Source: Kutzneria sp. CA-103260
Lineage (GTDB): Bacteria; Actinomycetota; Actinomycetes; Mycobacteriales; Pseudonocardiaceae
Length of the DNA: 64,000 nt
Assembly: GCF_018263855.1 (NCBI RefSeq)
Contig: NZ_CP073318.1
Coordinates: 11,408,001-11,472,000, forward strand
Direction: 5' to 3'
A program made the translations under genes and the position numbers. The notes under the pieces are model-generated. The model searched no databases, was not told the origin of the DNA, and saw nothing but the letters and a program-made list of their open reading frames with translations. This document shows, in pieces, positions 16,577 through 24,784 of the stretch. How positions within the stretch are numbered: the first letter of the stretch is position 1; every line of letters begins with the position of its first letter.

Positions 16577-17431
16577 ATGACAACCACCACCGTTATCGAC
16601 GGCCTGCATTTCGCCGAGGCTCCCCGCTGGCGCGATGGACGCCTCTGGTTTTCCGACTTCTTCAGCGGTCAGGTGGCTTCGGTCCTGCCGTCCGGCGCCG
16701 ACCTCCGCGTCGAGGCCTTGGTGCCTCAACAGCCGTCCGGGCTGGGATGGCTTCCGGACGGGCGGCTCTTGGTCGTCTCCATGCGCGACCGGAAGATCCT
16801 CCGCCGCGAGCCCGACGGCACACTGGCTGTCCACGCGGACCTGGGTCGGCATGCGACCGGCAACCTCAACGACATGGTGGTCGACCCGTCCGGGCGTGCC
16901 TATGTCGGCAACTTCGGCTTCGACATGACGGCCGGCGCGGACTTCGCCCCAACGTCGCTCCACCGAGTCGACCCGGACGGAACTGTGGTGGAGGTCGCAT
17001 CCGACCTGCGGTTCCCCAACGGCAGTGTGATCACCCCGGACGGCGTGCTGCTGGTCAACGAGACCTTCGGCAACCGTGTGACCGCCTTCGACCTCACCCC
17101 GTCCGGGGACCTCGTCAACCGGCGCGTCTGGGCGTCTTTCGGGCCGTTGCCCTCGGGCCGCGATTTCGGCGAGCTCCTCACGCAGGTTGTCGTCGCCGCT
17201 GACGGGTCCTGCCTCGACTCCAAGGGCGGCCTCTGGGTCGCCGACGCCGGGGGCAACCGCCTGCTCCACCTGACCGACGGCGTCGTCATTGACGAGATCA
17301 GCCCGGGGACGGGGGTGTTCGCCTGCGTGCTGGGCGAAGGAACCTTGTTTGCTTGTGCTGCCCCGGATTTTCATGAGGTGCCCCGCAAGGCTGCCCGTGA
17401 GGGGCGCATCATTTCCATCAAGCTCGCCTGA
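16577..17431 (+). CDS. SMP-30/gluconolactonase/LRE family protein
   Basis: A 284-aa six-bladed beta-propeller. It starts at ATG 16577 (MTTTTVIDGLHFAEAPRW). The Glu of FAEAPRW, the Asn of GNLNDMVVDP and the Asp of WVADAGGN are the usual divalent-metal ligands. The family hydrolyses sugar lactones or other lactones; no signal peptide is seen. The 293-bp upstream spacer, shared with the divergent HxlR gene, shows no gene. A role in detoxifying or opening a lactone under HxlR control is inferred from context only. Confidence 0.88.
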   Translation: MTTTTVIDGLHFAEAPRWRDGRLWFSDFFSGQVASVLPSGADLRVEALVPQQPSGLGWLPDGRLLVVSMRDRKILRREPDGTLAVHADLGRHATGNLNDMVVDPSGRAYVGNFGFDMTAGADFAPTSLHRVDPDGTVVEVASDLRFPNGSVITPDGVLLVNETFGNRVTAFDLTPSGDLVNRRVWASFGPLPSGRDFGELLTQVVVAADGSCLDSKGGLWVADAGGNRLLHLTDGVVIDEISPGTGVFACVLGEGTLFACAAPDFHEVPRKAAREGRIISIKLA

Positions 17432-17715
17432 CACTTCCTGATGGATGTTCGGGCGCGGTGACCGCCACACTCGCGCCCGGCCTGCGCGGCGCGAAGGTGA
17501 CTGGCTGCGGCGGCACTCGCGCAGGGCGCGTCCGCCGGTTCTTGGCAGCGGCGCCGTGCGAGTGGCCTGGCGGCTGTCAGGCCACCCGCACGCGTGCCGC
17601 GGCGGCTACCGTTTCGTCGGCCCGGCAAGCGTGTCCGCCACTTCCGGGGCGCGCCACTTGGTCAGATCCTTGAGCGTCACGGGTTCGTCGGCCGCACGTC
17701 CACATCCGACCTGAC
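17432..17715. other. intergenic region, possible C-terminal gene remnant
   Basis: No convincing gene. On the minus strand, roughly 17613-17705, one frame reads VTLKDLTKWRAPEVADTL and then reaches a stop after GPTKR, which looks protein-like and could be the 3' end of a lost gene. There is no start or upstream portion, because the MFS promoter follows directly. Confidence 0.25.
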
Positions 17716-17744
17716 TTGTGTTAGACATACCCAGCTCGTATAGT
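17716..17744 (+). promoter_or_regulatory. sigma70-type promoter of MFS gene, probably leaderless
   Basis: TTGTGT (17716-17721) and TATAGT (17739-17744) are separated by 17 bp. The expected transcription start, about 7 bp downstream, falls at or next to the ATG at 17752. The mRNA would therefore be leaderless or nearly so, which is common in actinomycetes. No Shine-Dalgarno precedes the ATG. Confidence 0.55.
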
Positions 17745-17751
17745 GCTGGCT

Positions 17752-19200
17752 ATGGATTTCCAAAGTCAGGACCGAGGGGTGACTTCGCGTCCCAAGCGCA
17801 ACCCGCATGTGGTCCTTCTTGTCCTCTCTCTCGCAGCGTTCATGGCGAGCCTGGATGTGTTCATCGTCAACGTGGCATTCGAGGACATTGGTCGTGACTT
17901 CGGCGGCATGCGACTGTCCGACCTGTCGTGGATTCTGAACGCGTACACAATCATTTACGCGGCACTGTTGGTCCCTGCTGGATGGATTGCCGACCGGCTC
18001 GGCCGCAAGGTCGTATTCATAGTGGGCCTGGGGCTGTTCACCGCGGCCAGTGCCGCCTGTGCGGCAACGTACAGCGTCTGGTGGCTGGTGGCTTTCAGGG
18101 TTATCCAATCCATCGGCGCCGCCCTACTAACACCGTCAAGCCTCGGATTGGTCATCGAAACCGCCCCGGCGCAACATCGCGTCCGGTCGGTCCGCATCTG
18201 GGCGGCGAGTGGGGCTTTCGCGGCCGCGCTGGGTCCGGTCGTCGGCGGCCTGCTCGTCGAGGCGTCCTGGCGATGGGTGTTCCTGGTCAACGTTCCGGTC
18301 GGGGTGGCGGCGATCATCGCAACCGCGCTGATCGTGCCGCTGTCACGTAACGAATCCGCGAAGCGGCTGCCCGACGCGCTCGGGGCGATCCTGCTGATTG
18401 TCGCCGTCGGGGCGCTGACGCTGGGGCTCGTGCAGGGAGCCGACTGGGGCTGGACCGATCCACGGATCTACACCGCTTGGGTGATCACGCTTGTCGCGCT
18501 CAGTGGATTCCTGATCAGTTCGGCCCGCCATCCGGCACCGGTGATCAACCTAGCCCTGCTGAAGGTGCGCACATTCACCTGGTCAAACGTGACCGCCCTG
18601 CTGTTCTCGGTGCCCTTCGCCGCGTCTCTGTTATCCAACATCCTGTGGCTGCAGCAAGTCTGGCACTACTCGGCGATCAAAACCGGCTTCGCCGTCGCGC
18701 CTGGACCGGCGATGGTGCCGCTGTTCACTGTGATCGCCCACCGGTTCACTCGCCGAGTTCCGGTCGGCTACCTAGTTGCGGCGGGAAGTCTGATGTTTAG
18801 CATCGGTTGCTTCTACACCTCGCTGACCATCACCGCCGATCCGAACTACACTACGTCACTACTGCCGAACCTGCTGTTCGGTGGCGCCGGCGTTGGGCTC
18901 GCGCTACCCGCGATCCTATCGTCGGCGACCGTCGACCTGCCGCCGGCCGAATCGGCCACTGGAAGCGCCGTCGTCAATATGAGTCGCCAACTCGGCACCG
19001 TGCTGGGCATCAGTATCTTCGTCGCGATCGTCGGCAATCCGGCCACTTATGGTGCCGCGCTCTCCGTTTTTCAGCCCGCCTGGTGGACACTGGCGGCAGT
19101 TGGTGTGCTCGCTGCTGCAATGGCACCTGCGATGACCCCGAAGGTTCGCGGCGAAAGTAAATCCCACATTTCGACGACAACTAGCCGAGGTGCAATTTAG
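17752..19200 (+). CDS. MFS drug transporter, DHA2 (14-TM) family
   Basis: A 482-aa integral membrane exporter. The first helix is LLVLSLAAFMASLDVFIVNVA, motif A is GWIADRLGRK, motif C is ALGPVVGGLL and motif B is FRVIQSIGAALLTPS. Length and hydrophobic pattern fit the 14-helix EmrB/QacA-type proton antiporters. ATG 17752 is preferred over GTG 17743 because the -10 box overlaps the latter. No regulator gene lies next to it apart from the upstream SMP-30/HxlR unit. Substrate unknown. Confidence 0.9.
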   Translation: MDFQSQDRGVTSRPKRNPHVVLLVLSLAAFMASLDVFIVNVAFEDIGRDFGGMRLSDLSWILNAYTIIYAALLVPAGWIADRLGRKVVFIVGLGLFTAASAACAATYSVWWLVAFRVIQSIGAALLTPSSLGLVIETAPAQHRVRSVRIWAASGAFAAALGPVVGGLLVEASWRWVFLVNVPVGVAAIIATALIVPLSRNESAKRLPDALGAILLIVAVGALTLGLVQGADWGWTDPRIYTAWVITLVALSGFLISSARHPAPVINLALLKVRTFTWSNVTALLFSVPFAASLLSNILWLQQVWHYSAIKTGFAVAPGPAMVPLFTVIAHRFTRRVPVGYLVAAGSLMFSIGCFYTSLTITADPNYTTSLLPNLLFGGAGVGLALPAILSSATVDLPPAESATGSAVVNMSRQLGTVLGISIFVAIVGNPATYGAALSVFQPAWWTLAAVGVLAAAMAPAMTPKVRGESKSHISTTTSRGAI

Positions 19201-19545
19201 GCAAGTCCGAAGTGATTTCCATGTTCTTTCGCACGTTGTTGCCGAGTGCCCCTCGGCTACCTAGTAGCCGGTTCGACCACCTTCCCAACGAGGCCGATCA
19301 CCGAGGGTTTTCACGCCAGGCCACCGAGCACAACTGGCATAGCCCGTTCAGTCCGACGATCACCATGAATCCCCCACGCCCAGCCACCCGAGCAGCAAAG
19401 GCAGAACGGCGATGGACGTCGCGAGGGCGGCGGCCACTAGTGGGCAGTTTGACGTAGCGACCTGGACAGCGCTTCCGAACTACGATGTCCACATCGGACG
19501 GATCTCATAAAATCCTGAACGGAACGACAAACAGGAAGGCTGGCC
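19201..19545. other. intergenic region, no clear gene
   Basis: No gene with coding bias or a family motif. A minus-strand frame around 19375-19440 reads a hydrophobic stretch (LVAAALATSIAVLPLLLG) without a start, possibly a membrane-protein remnant. A short inverted repeat, CGATGT-CC-ACATCG (19483-19496), lies upstream of the truncated hydrolase start and may be its old operator. Confidence 0.3.
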
Positions 19546-19665
19546 ATGAGCTTGGAACAGGGAGAGCACGTCATCGACATCGGTGGCGTGCGGCAGGCTT
19601 TCGAGGTCACCGGCACGGGACCGGTGTGCGTGGTCCACTCCGGCGGGCCGAGCGTCCACTCAGAA
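19546..19665 (+). pseudogene. alpha/beta hydrolase, 5' fragment truncated by IS
   Basis: It begins at ATG 19546 after CAGGAAGG and reads 40 codons. MSLEQGEHVIDIGGVRQAFEV and then VVHSGGPSVHSE is the N-terminal strand and oxyanion region of a proline-iminopeptidase-like alpha/beta hydrolase. The reading then runs into the IS5-type element's left end. The rest of the gene is not found on the other side of the element, so sequence was deleted or rearranged after insertion. Confidence 0.65.
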
Positions 19666-20612
19666 GGAGGTTTGAGATCTTCAGGTAGCAATGCCGAAGT
19701 GACGGCGTCCTGGGCGGGTGGCTGGTGCGCGGCGGGCGAGGCGGCGGGTCATGGTCGAGATCGAGGCCCACCGGATGAAGGCCTCGGACGTGGCGGGATG
19801 GCGTTCGTAGTCTCGTGCCAGCCGCCGGTAGCTGGTCAGCCACGCCAGCGTGCGTTCCACCACCCACCTGCGCGGGATGACCGAGAACCCCCTCTGACCA
19901 GGTGGTTTGCGGACGATCTCGATGGTGGTGCGCAGCGTGGTACGGGCCCAGTCCACCAAGGCCCCGGCGAAGCCGGCGTCGGCGAACAGGTACCGGGTCC
20001 GGCGGCGGGTGATCGACAGCAGCGGGTGCTGGCGGTGGTGCAACTCCAGCAGCAGACGCTTGGCGCCGTCCCGGTCCTGCACCCACGCCGGCAGCACCAC
20101 CACGGCCAACAACAGCCCGAGGGTGTCGGTGACGATGAACCGCTTGCGACCGTTGAGTTTCTTGCCCGCGTCATAGCCACGGGTGTCCGCGCCGACGGTG
20201 TCGGCGCCCTTGACGGTCTGGGAGTCCATCAGCCCGGCACTCGGGTCGGGATCGCGGCCGGCGTCGGTGCGGACCCGCGCCCGGAGGGCGTCGAGCAGGC
20301 GGAAGGTCAGGCGTTGCTGTTCCCACCGGGTGAAGTACCAGTACACGGTCTCCCAGGGCGGGAAGTCGACCGGCAGTTGCCGCCAGGAGCAGCCCGACCG
20401 GACCACGTACAAGATCGCGTCCACGATGTCCCGGCGCAGGTGCTTCTCCCGGCGTCCGCCTCGGGGATGCGCCGTCGGTGGCGGTAACAGGGGCTCCACC
20501 ACTGCCCACTCGGCGTCGGTCAGGTCTGATGGATACCGCCGCCGGCGTGCCATCTGATCAACTTTGCCGAAGGTCAGTGGCACTTGGGAGCGGCCAGGAT
20601 CTCAAACACCTT
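19665..20612 (-). mobile_element. IS5-type insertion sequence (IS112-like group)
   Basis: About 0.95 kb with imperfect terminal inverted repeats sharing the core GTTTGAGATC (19670-19679, complement at 20598-20607). It carries one DDE transposase gene on the minus strand. The exact ends and target duplication are not clear, because the flanks belong to unrelated gene remnants: hydrolase 5' end on the left, HxlR 3' end on the right. Boundaries are approximate to a few bases. Confidence 0.7.
19681..20553 (-). CDS. IS5 family transposase
   Basis: A 290-aa single-frame transposase. The N-terminal DUF4096-type domain has YPSDLTDAEWAVVEPLLP and SGCSWRQLPVDFPPWETVY. The DDE_Tnp_1 catalytic core contains GLMDSQTVKGA (first Asp), then LFADAGFAG (second Asp), and the C-terminal WVVERTLAWL (Glu). 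Start at ATG 20553 (MARRRRYPSD). It appears intact, so this element may be among the younger insertions here. Confidence 0.88.
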   Translation of the reverse strand: MARRRRYPSDLTDAEWAVVEPLLPPPTAHPRGGRREKHLRRDIVDAILYVVRSGCSWRQLPVDFPPWETVYWYFTRWEQQRLTFRLLDALRARVRTDAGRDPDPSAGLMDSQTVKGADTVGADTRGYDAGKKLNGRKRFIVTDTLGLLLAVVVLPAWVQDRDGAKRLLLELHHRQHPLLSITRRRTRYLFADAGFAGALVDWARTTLRTTIEIVRKPPGQRGFSVIPRRWVVERTLAWLTSYRRLARDYERHPATSEAFIRWASISTMTRRLARRAPATRPGRRHFGIAT

Positions 20613-20629
20613 CTGACATGCGTACGCGT

Positions 20630-21048
20630 TCAGCGAACTAAACGTGGTGGAACAATCGAGTCCACCAAATAAGCCGCGGACTTCACGAGGTCGACATCAT
20701 CGAGGTTGACCTCGTTTCCGTGTGCGTTGATGAACCCGACATGCAGCGGGCTGTTGTCGATACGGCTACGCCGTTGCATGGCGAGGCCGTCCTCACGTGG
20801 CAGATATATGTCACGTCACTGCTGCAGCGCGCTGATCACGATCAACAGTTCACGTCCGGCCGGGGTCACGTGGTAGCTGAACCGCGTCCGGCTGCGAGCT
20901 CCTGGTAGGGCTGCCTGGTCATCACACCGTGCTCGACCAGCGTGCTCAGCCGATCGGACAGCATGTCCGGCGCGATGCGGAGAGAATCCCGGGACTCGGC
21001 GAAGCGCGTCACGCCGGACAGTGCATCGCGCATGATCAGCAAGGTCTA
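20630..21048 (-). pseudogene. HxlR regulator, 3' portion of a split decayed copy
   Basis: On the minus strand the region reads TLLIMRDALSGVTRFAE, then LSDRLSTLVEHGVMTRQPYQE, then after a frameshift TRFSYHVTPAGRELLIVISALQQ, then a stop where the intact homologue at 15162 has Trp. Further down, RIDNSPLHVGFINAHGNEV matches the same C-terminal extension. It ends with a TGA at 20630-20632. The 5' part is at 24015-24091, beyond an inserted IS630-type element. Nonsense changes at two Trp codons and a frameshift mark it as dead. Confidence 0.8.
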
Positions 21049-21056
21049 GTGGCTTG

Positions 21057-21914
21057 TCACGCAACCTTGGTCGGGTAATGCGTCCAGGTCCGGATCGGTG
21101 AGTCAGCGGCGAACCCGGTCTTGGCCTGGGCGCGTGCGTTGCGCCAGCGGACGTAGGCGGCGATCGCCGCGTTCTGGTCGGCGTGGCTGCGGTGGTCGGT
21201 CCCGTTGAGGGCGAAGTAGCGCAGCGCGGCGAACTCGGCCTCGATCCAGTTCAACCACGACCCGTAGGTCGGCAGGAACACCAGCTCGACCTGGTTGGCG
21301 GCGCACCACGCACGGACCTTCGGGTGGCGGTGTGGGGAGAAGTTGTCCGCGATGACGTACAGCTTCTCCCCAGGCCAGCGGGCGCGCAGGGCCGTGAGCA
21401 GGTCGAGGAACTCGCGGTGGCGTTTATGGTCCCGGATCCGATAGAAGATCTTGCCGGTGGCCAGGTCCAGCGCGGCCAGCATGTGCTTCACGCCCTCGTA
21501 GCGGTTGTAGGTCGCGCGCTGCCGCAGCGGCTTCCGGCGCGGTCGCCACGCCTTTCCCTTGCGTGGCTGCAGGTTCAGTGGCCCGAACTCGTCGACGCAC
21601 ACCACCCGCCCGTCGACGGGTGGATGGTCGTAGAGGTCCAGGATCCGGTGCATCTTGGCGATGAAGTCCGGGTCCGCCGATGCCATCCACGTGGTCGTGG
21701 TCTGCCACGACACACCGCCGGCGCGCAGGATCCGCCGCAGGGTCTCCTTCGAGATGGCCACCACCGTGCCCCGGTCGAGCAGGTGCTCGCGCAGCTTCGC
21801 GAGCGACCAGGTCGCGAACGCGGTGATGCCCCAGTCGGCGGGGGGACGTCCGGGCGATCAGACAGATCCGCTGGCGGATCTGCTCACCGATCGTCTTCGG
21901 GCGTCCCCCGTTCC
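21057..21914 (-). pseudogene. IS630 family transposase, C-terminal part
   Basis: The reading begins NGGRPKTIGEQIRQRICLIARTSP at the inner-IS junction. It then needs a one-base shift at a six-G run (21840-21845 on the plus strand) to continue as DWGITAFATWSLAKLREHLL and then VVAISKETLRRIL. The DDE domain follows, with VVCVDEFGPLNL, YVIADNFSPHRHP and GSWLNWIEAEFAALRYFALNG, ending at 21057. The N-terminal part lies at 23691-23932. Not functional as it stands. Confidence 0.8.
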
Positions 21915-21919
21915 ATTTT

Positions 21920-23685
21920 GGACACCGTTGGCGAATGCGGACGGCACTACCGCATCCTAGATGATCACGTTCATCACGGAGGACATGATGGTCAGTGGAG
22001 GTCGGGGTGTCGTTGCGTCCGCGCAGCTGGGACGTGATTCCAGATGAAACGGCTCGCGTTGCCCGGATGGTGTTCCCCGAGGGGTGTCTGGCGATGCGAG
22101 CGCGGGACGTGTTGGGATCGGTCTTCGCCGATACCGACTTCACCGACGCGTTCCCGCGCCGCGATCAGCCAGGCCTCTCGCCAGCGCTGTTGGCGCTGGT
22201 GTCGGTGCTGCAGTTCGCCGAGGGTCTGTCCGATCGCCAGGCCGCCCATGCGGTCCGGGCCCGGATCGACTGGAAATACGCCCTGGGCCTGGAGTTAGCT
22301 GACCAGGGCTTCGACTACTCGGTGCTCAGCGAGTTCCGCGCCCGCTTGATTGCCGGCGGGATGCAGCAGCGGGTGCTGGACGCCGTGGTCGACGCCGCTG
22401 CCCGGGCAGGGCTGCTGTCTGCCGGCGGCCGCCAGCGCACCGACTCGACCCACGTGCTTGCGGTGGTGCGGGACCTCAACCGGCTGCAATTCGTCACCGA
22501 GACGCTGCGCTCGGCGTTGAACGCGCTCGCCGCTGCCGCACCGCACTGGCTGGCTAGCTTGGCCGAACCGGAGTGGTTCGACCGCTACAGCGCCCGCTCG
22601 GAAGACACCCGGTTTCCCAGCCGATGGGCAGCCCGCACGGCCCACGCCGACCAGGTCGGCACCGACGGCATGGTGGTGCTATCGGCGGTCGCCGCGCCCA
22701 CAGCTCCTGTGTGGTTGCGGGAGCTTGCGGCGGTGGAGTTGCTGCGCCAAGTCTGGGTGCAGCAGTATCACGTCGTCGACGGACAGATTCGTTGGCGGGA
22801 CAAGAAAGACCTGCCACCAGCGGGGATCCGCTACTGCTCGCCGTATGACCCGCAGGCCCGAACCGGCACCAAACGCGCCGCCTCGTGGAACGGCTACAAG
22901 ATCCATCTCACCGAGACCTGCGAGCCTGACGCCCCACACCTGATCACCCACGTGACCACCACGCCCGCCCCGGTCCCGGACATGGCCGTCACCGAGGCGA
23001 TCCACACCAGGCTGGCCGAACGGGAGCTGTTGCCGCAGGTGCATCTGGTCGACGCCGGCTACATCGACGCCGAACACCTGGTCACCGCGCGGGAGAAGTA
23101 CGACATCGAACTGCTGGGACCGGCCAAGCCCGACAGCGCCTGGCAGGTCGGCGTCGAGAATGGATTCACCCTGGACCAGTTCAGCGTCGACTGGGACAGC
23201 CAACGGGTGACCTGCCCGACTGGCAAGACCGCGACATCGTGGAACGCCGACCAGTCCCAGGACGGTGTTCCCGTTGTCCGGGTGCGGTTTCCGGTCTCGG
23301 CTTGCCGACCCTGTCCGGTCCGTGACCGATGCACCCGCTCCAGTGCCGGCCGTCGGCTGACCTTGCGGCATCGCGCTCAACACGATGTGCTGCAACAGGC
23401 GCGCACTATGCAGCAGACCGAGCAGTGGCAGCAGCGCTACCAGCACCGCGCTGGCGTCGAAGGCACGGTCGCCCAAGCCGTCCGCAGCTTCGGCCTGCGG
23501 CGCTCCCGCTATCACGGCCTGGCCAAGACTGGTTTGCAGCACCTGCTGACCGCGGCCGGGATCAACCTGCACCGACTCAACGCGTGGTGGCAGGACATCC
23601 CGTTCGCTGCTACCCGAACATCACACTTCGCCGCCCTGCGCCCCACCGGCTGACGTCGGCAGACTCGAGTTCGCCAACGGTGTCC
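21920..23685 (+). mobile_element. IS1182-type insertion sequence, complete, 16-bp inverted repeats
   Basis: Perfect 16-bp terminal inverted repeats, GGACACCGTTGGCGAA at 21920-21935 and its complement at 23670-23685. A 5-bp direct duplication, ATTTT, lies at 21915-21919 and 23686-23690. Total length 1766 bp. Joining the flanks through one ATTTT restores the IS630 transposase reading DALDPKWNGGRPK, which proves the insertion order. It carries one apparently intact transposase. Confidence 0.9.
22007..23653 (+). CDS. IS1182 family transposase
   Basis: A 548-aa transposase. The N-terminal DUF772 domain has FTDAFPRRDQPGLSPALLALVSVLQ and LSDRQAAHAVRARIDWKYALG. The DDE core includes GRQRTDSTHVLA (first Asp) and LVDAGYIDAEHL (second). 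The C-terminal DDE_Tnp_1_6-like zinc region has CRPCPVRDRC, then GVEGTVAQAVR with the terminal Glu. GTG 22007 is preferred because GGAG lies six bases upstream; GTG 21995 is an alternative in the same frame. The frame is intact and the element has perfect ends, so it could still be active. Confidence 0.85.
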   Translation: MSLRPRSWDVIPDETARVARMVFPEGCLAMRARDVLGSVFADTDFTDAFPRRDQPGLSPALLALVSVLQFAEGLSDRQAAHAVRARIDWKYALGLELADQGFDYSVLSEFRARLIAGGMQQRVLDAVVDAAARAGLLSAGGRQRTDSTHVLAVVRDLNRLQFVTETLRSALNALAAAAPHWLASLAEPEWFDRYSARSEDTRFPSRWAARTAHADQVGTDGMVVLSAVAAPTAPVWLRELAAVELLRQVWVQQYHVVDGQIRWRDKKDLPPAGIRYCSPYDPQARTGTKRAASWNGYKIHLTETCEPDAPHLITHVTTTPAPVPDMAVTEAIHTRLAERELLPQVHLVDAGYIDAEHLVTAREKYDIELLGPAKPDSAWQVGVENGFTLDQFSVDWDSQRVTCPTGKTATSWNADQSQDGVPVVRVRFPVSACRPCPVRDRCTRSSAGRRLTLRHRAQHDVLQQARTMQQTEQWQQRYQHRAGVEGTVAQAVRSFGLRRSRYHGLAKTGLQHLLTAAGINLHRLNAWWQDIPFAATRTSHFAALRPTG

Positions 23686-23690
23686 ATTTT

Positions 23691-23932
23691 GGGTCCAGCG
23701 CGTCGAACCCCCGCTCGTTGAACGCGTGGATCACATCGCGCACGTAGTCAGGGCTGACCTGCAGCAACGAGGTGATGTCCCGGACGGCCTGGCCCTGACC
23801 GGACATCAACACCACGATCGCCCGCCGCATCTTCACCGGGTCCTTCGCGGTCCGGGTCACCCGCTGCAGCTTGCGGCCTTCCTCCATCGACAGTGCCCGG
23901 ACGAACACCTCGGGTCGACGAGCCACAACCAC
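23691..23932 (-). pseudogene. IS630 family transposase, N-terminal part
   Basis: From ATG 23932 it reads MVVARRPEVFVRALSMEEGR and the helix-turn-helix segment AVRDITSLLQVSPDYVRDVI. It then reaches FDALDPKW, where the IS1182-type element interrupts it. The continuation NGGRPK is at 21914 and below. This is the DNA-binding half of the split transposase. Confidence 0.8.
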
Positions 23933-24014
23933 CTCCCACAGTCGGCCTGCGGGACCAGCCTCGCCTACCGGCGGCGAAGATCAATTACTGGGTCGAGGTT
24001 CCGAGTCGAGCCAC

Positions 24015-24091
24015 TAGCGCGCACCGACCACTTCCAGGCTGCGCGCGACCGAGCAGATCAGACCGGCCTGGCCGGGGCGTGATGTCGCCAC
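24015..24091 (-). pseudogene. HxlR regulator, 5' portion of the split decayed copy
   Basis: From a GTG at 24091 the minus strand reads MATSRPGQAGLICSVARSLEVVGAR and then TAG at the IS630 junction. This matches the start of the intact HxlR at 15162 (ATSRTDLANLICSIARSLEVVG). The intact protein continues WTLLIM; here TLLIM resumes at 21046 on the far side of the element. The TAG replaces the Trp codon, and the TA within it is the duplicated target. Confidence 0.8.
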
Positions 24092-24168
24092 ACGGTAGCT
24101 GAGTTGACAAACCCTATCCAGATTGAGCTAGATTTGTGTACCAAACTCAGCCCTCTCTGGAGGTCCCC

Positions 24169-24246
24169 ATGGACATCACAACCAGCATTGCCCTATTCAC
24201 CGGCGCCAACCGCGGCCTCGGCCGCCACCTCGCCGCGGTCAAGTGA
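24169..24246 (+). pseudogene. SDR oxidoreductase, 5' fragment
   Basis: ATG 24169 after GGAGGT reads MDITTSIALFTGANRGLGR and HLAAVK, then stops. The intact SDR at 14377 starts MDIATSTALVTGANRGLGR. With the divergent HxlR fragment at 24015-24091 it shows that a second HxlR/SDR pair once stood here. Everything after the Rossmann glycine motif has been lost. Confidence 0.75.
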
Positions 24247-24340
24247 CGCTCGGCGCAATCTCCGGCGACCGCACCAGGCGGCTGGCTAGCAACTGTCGAA
24301 GCGCCAGCGGAAACCGGCAACCCCGAAAGGAAGGCCCCTC

Positions 24341-24784
24341 ATGCCCCTGACCGGCGACTACGAGCCCGTCATGTCCGACCACTGGGCACATAAGCAGGTA
24401 AGGGAGTTCGTGGCGAGTGGCGGCACCGAGGCGACCGAGCTCCGCGGCCGGCCGATCATTGTCCTCACGTCGGTCGGAGCCAAGACCGGCAAGCTGCGCA
24501 AGTCCGCGTTGATGCGGGTCGAGCACGACGGGGAGTACGCGGTCCTCGGATCGATGGGCGGTGCGCCCAAGCACCCCGTCTGGGTCCACAACCTGCGCAA
24601 GCAACCGCACGTCGAGCTGCAGGACGGCGTCGAGCAGCACGACTACACCGCGCGGGAGACCGAGGGTGACGAGCGCGAGCTGTGGTGGAAGCGGGCGGTC
24701 GAGACGTGGCCCGACTATGACGTGTACAAGACCCTGACCGATCGGGTCATCCCGGTGTTCGTGCTCTCCCGGCGCGACGGATAG
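24341..24784 (+). CDS. deazaflavin (F420)-dependent nitroreductase family protein
   Basis: A 147-aa protein of the DDN/DUF385 split-barrel family. The hallmark segments are LTSVGAKTGKLRKSALMRV, YAVLGSMGGAPKHPVWVHNL and ARETEGDERELWW. Members bind coenzyme F420 or related flavins and reduce small quinones or nitro compounds; they are abundant in mycobacteria and other actinomycetes. The ATG at 24341 has AAGGAAGG upstream. It stands alone between IS debris and an ABC ATPase remnant, with no visible operon partners. Confidence 0.88.
   Translation: MPLTGDYEPVMSDHWAHKQVREFVASGGTEATELRGRPIIVLTSVGAKTGKLRKSALMRVEHDGEYAVLGSMGGAPKHPVWVHNLRKQPHVELQDGVEQHDYTARETEGDERELWWKRAVETWPDYDVYKTLTDRVIPVFVLSRRDG

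Larger units (their letters stand above)
21049..24014 (-). mobile_element. IS630-type element interrupted by an IS1182-type element
   Basis: Outer ends read GTGGCTTG (left) and its near-complement (GTGGCTCG read inward from the right), flanked on both sides by TA (21047-21048 and 24015-24016). TA is the target duplicated by IS630/Tc1-type elements. Removing the inner element (21920-23685) and one ATTTT copy leaves about 1.2 kb, normal for IS630. Its transposase is on the minus strand and is broken both by the inner insertion and by a frameshift. It splits the decayed HxlR gene. Confidence 0.78.

Noticed and set aside
20630..24246. Programmed DNA rearrangement controlling HxlR expression by IS excision
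   Set aside because: The relic has independent stops and a frameshift, so excision would not restore a gene.
24104..24289. 61-aa plus-strand frame at the relic SDR
   Set aside because: The SDR N-terminus (MDITTS, TGANRGLG) is read in the neighbouring frame from 24169, so this frame is out of phase.
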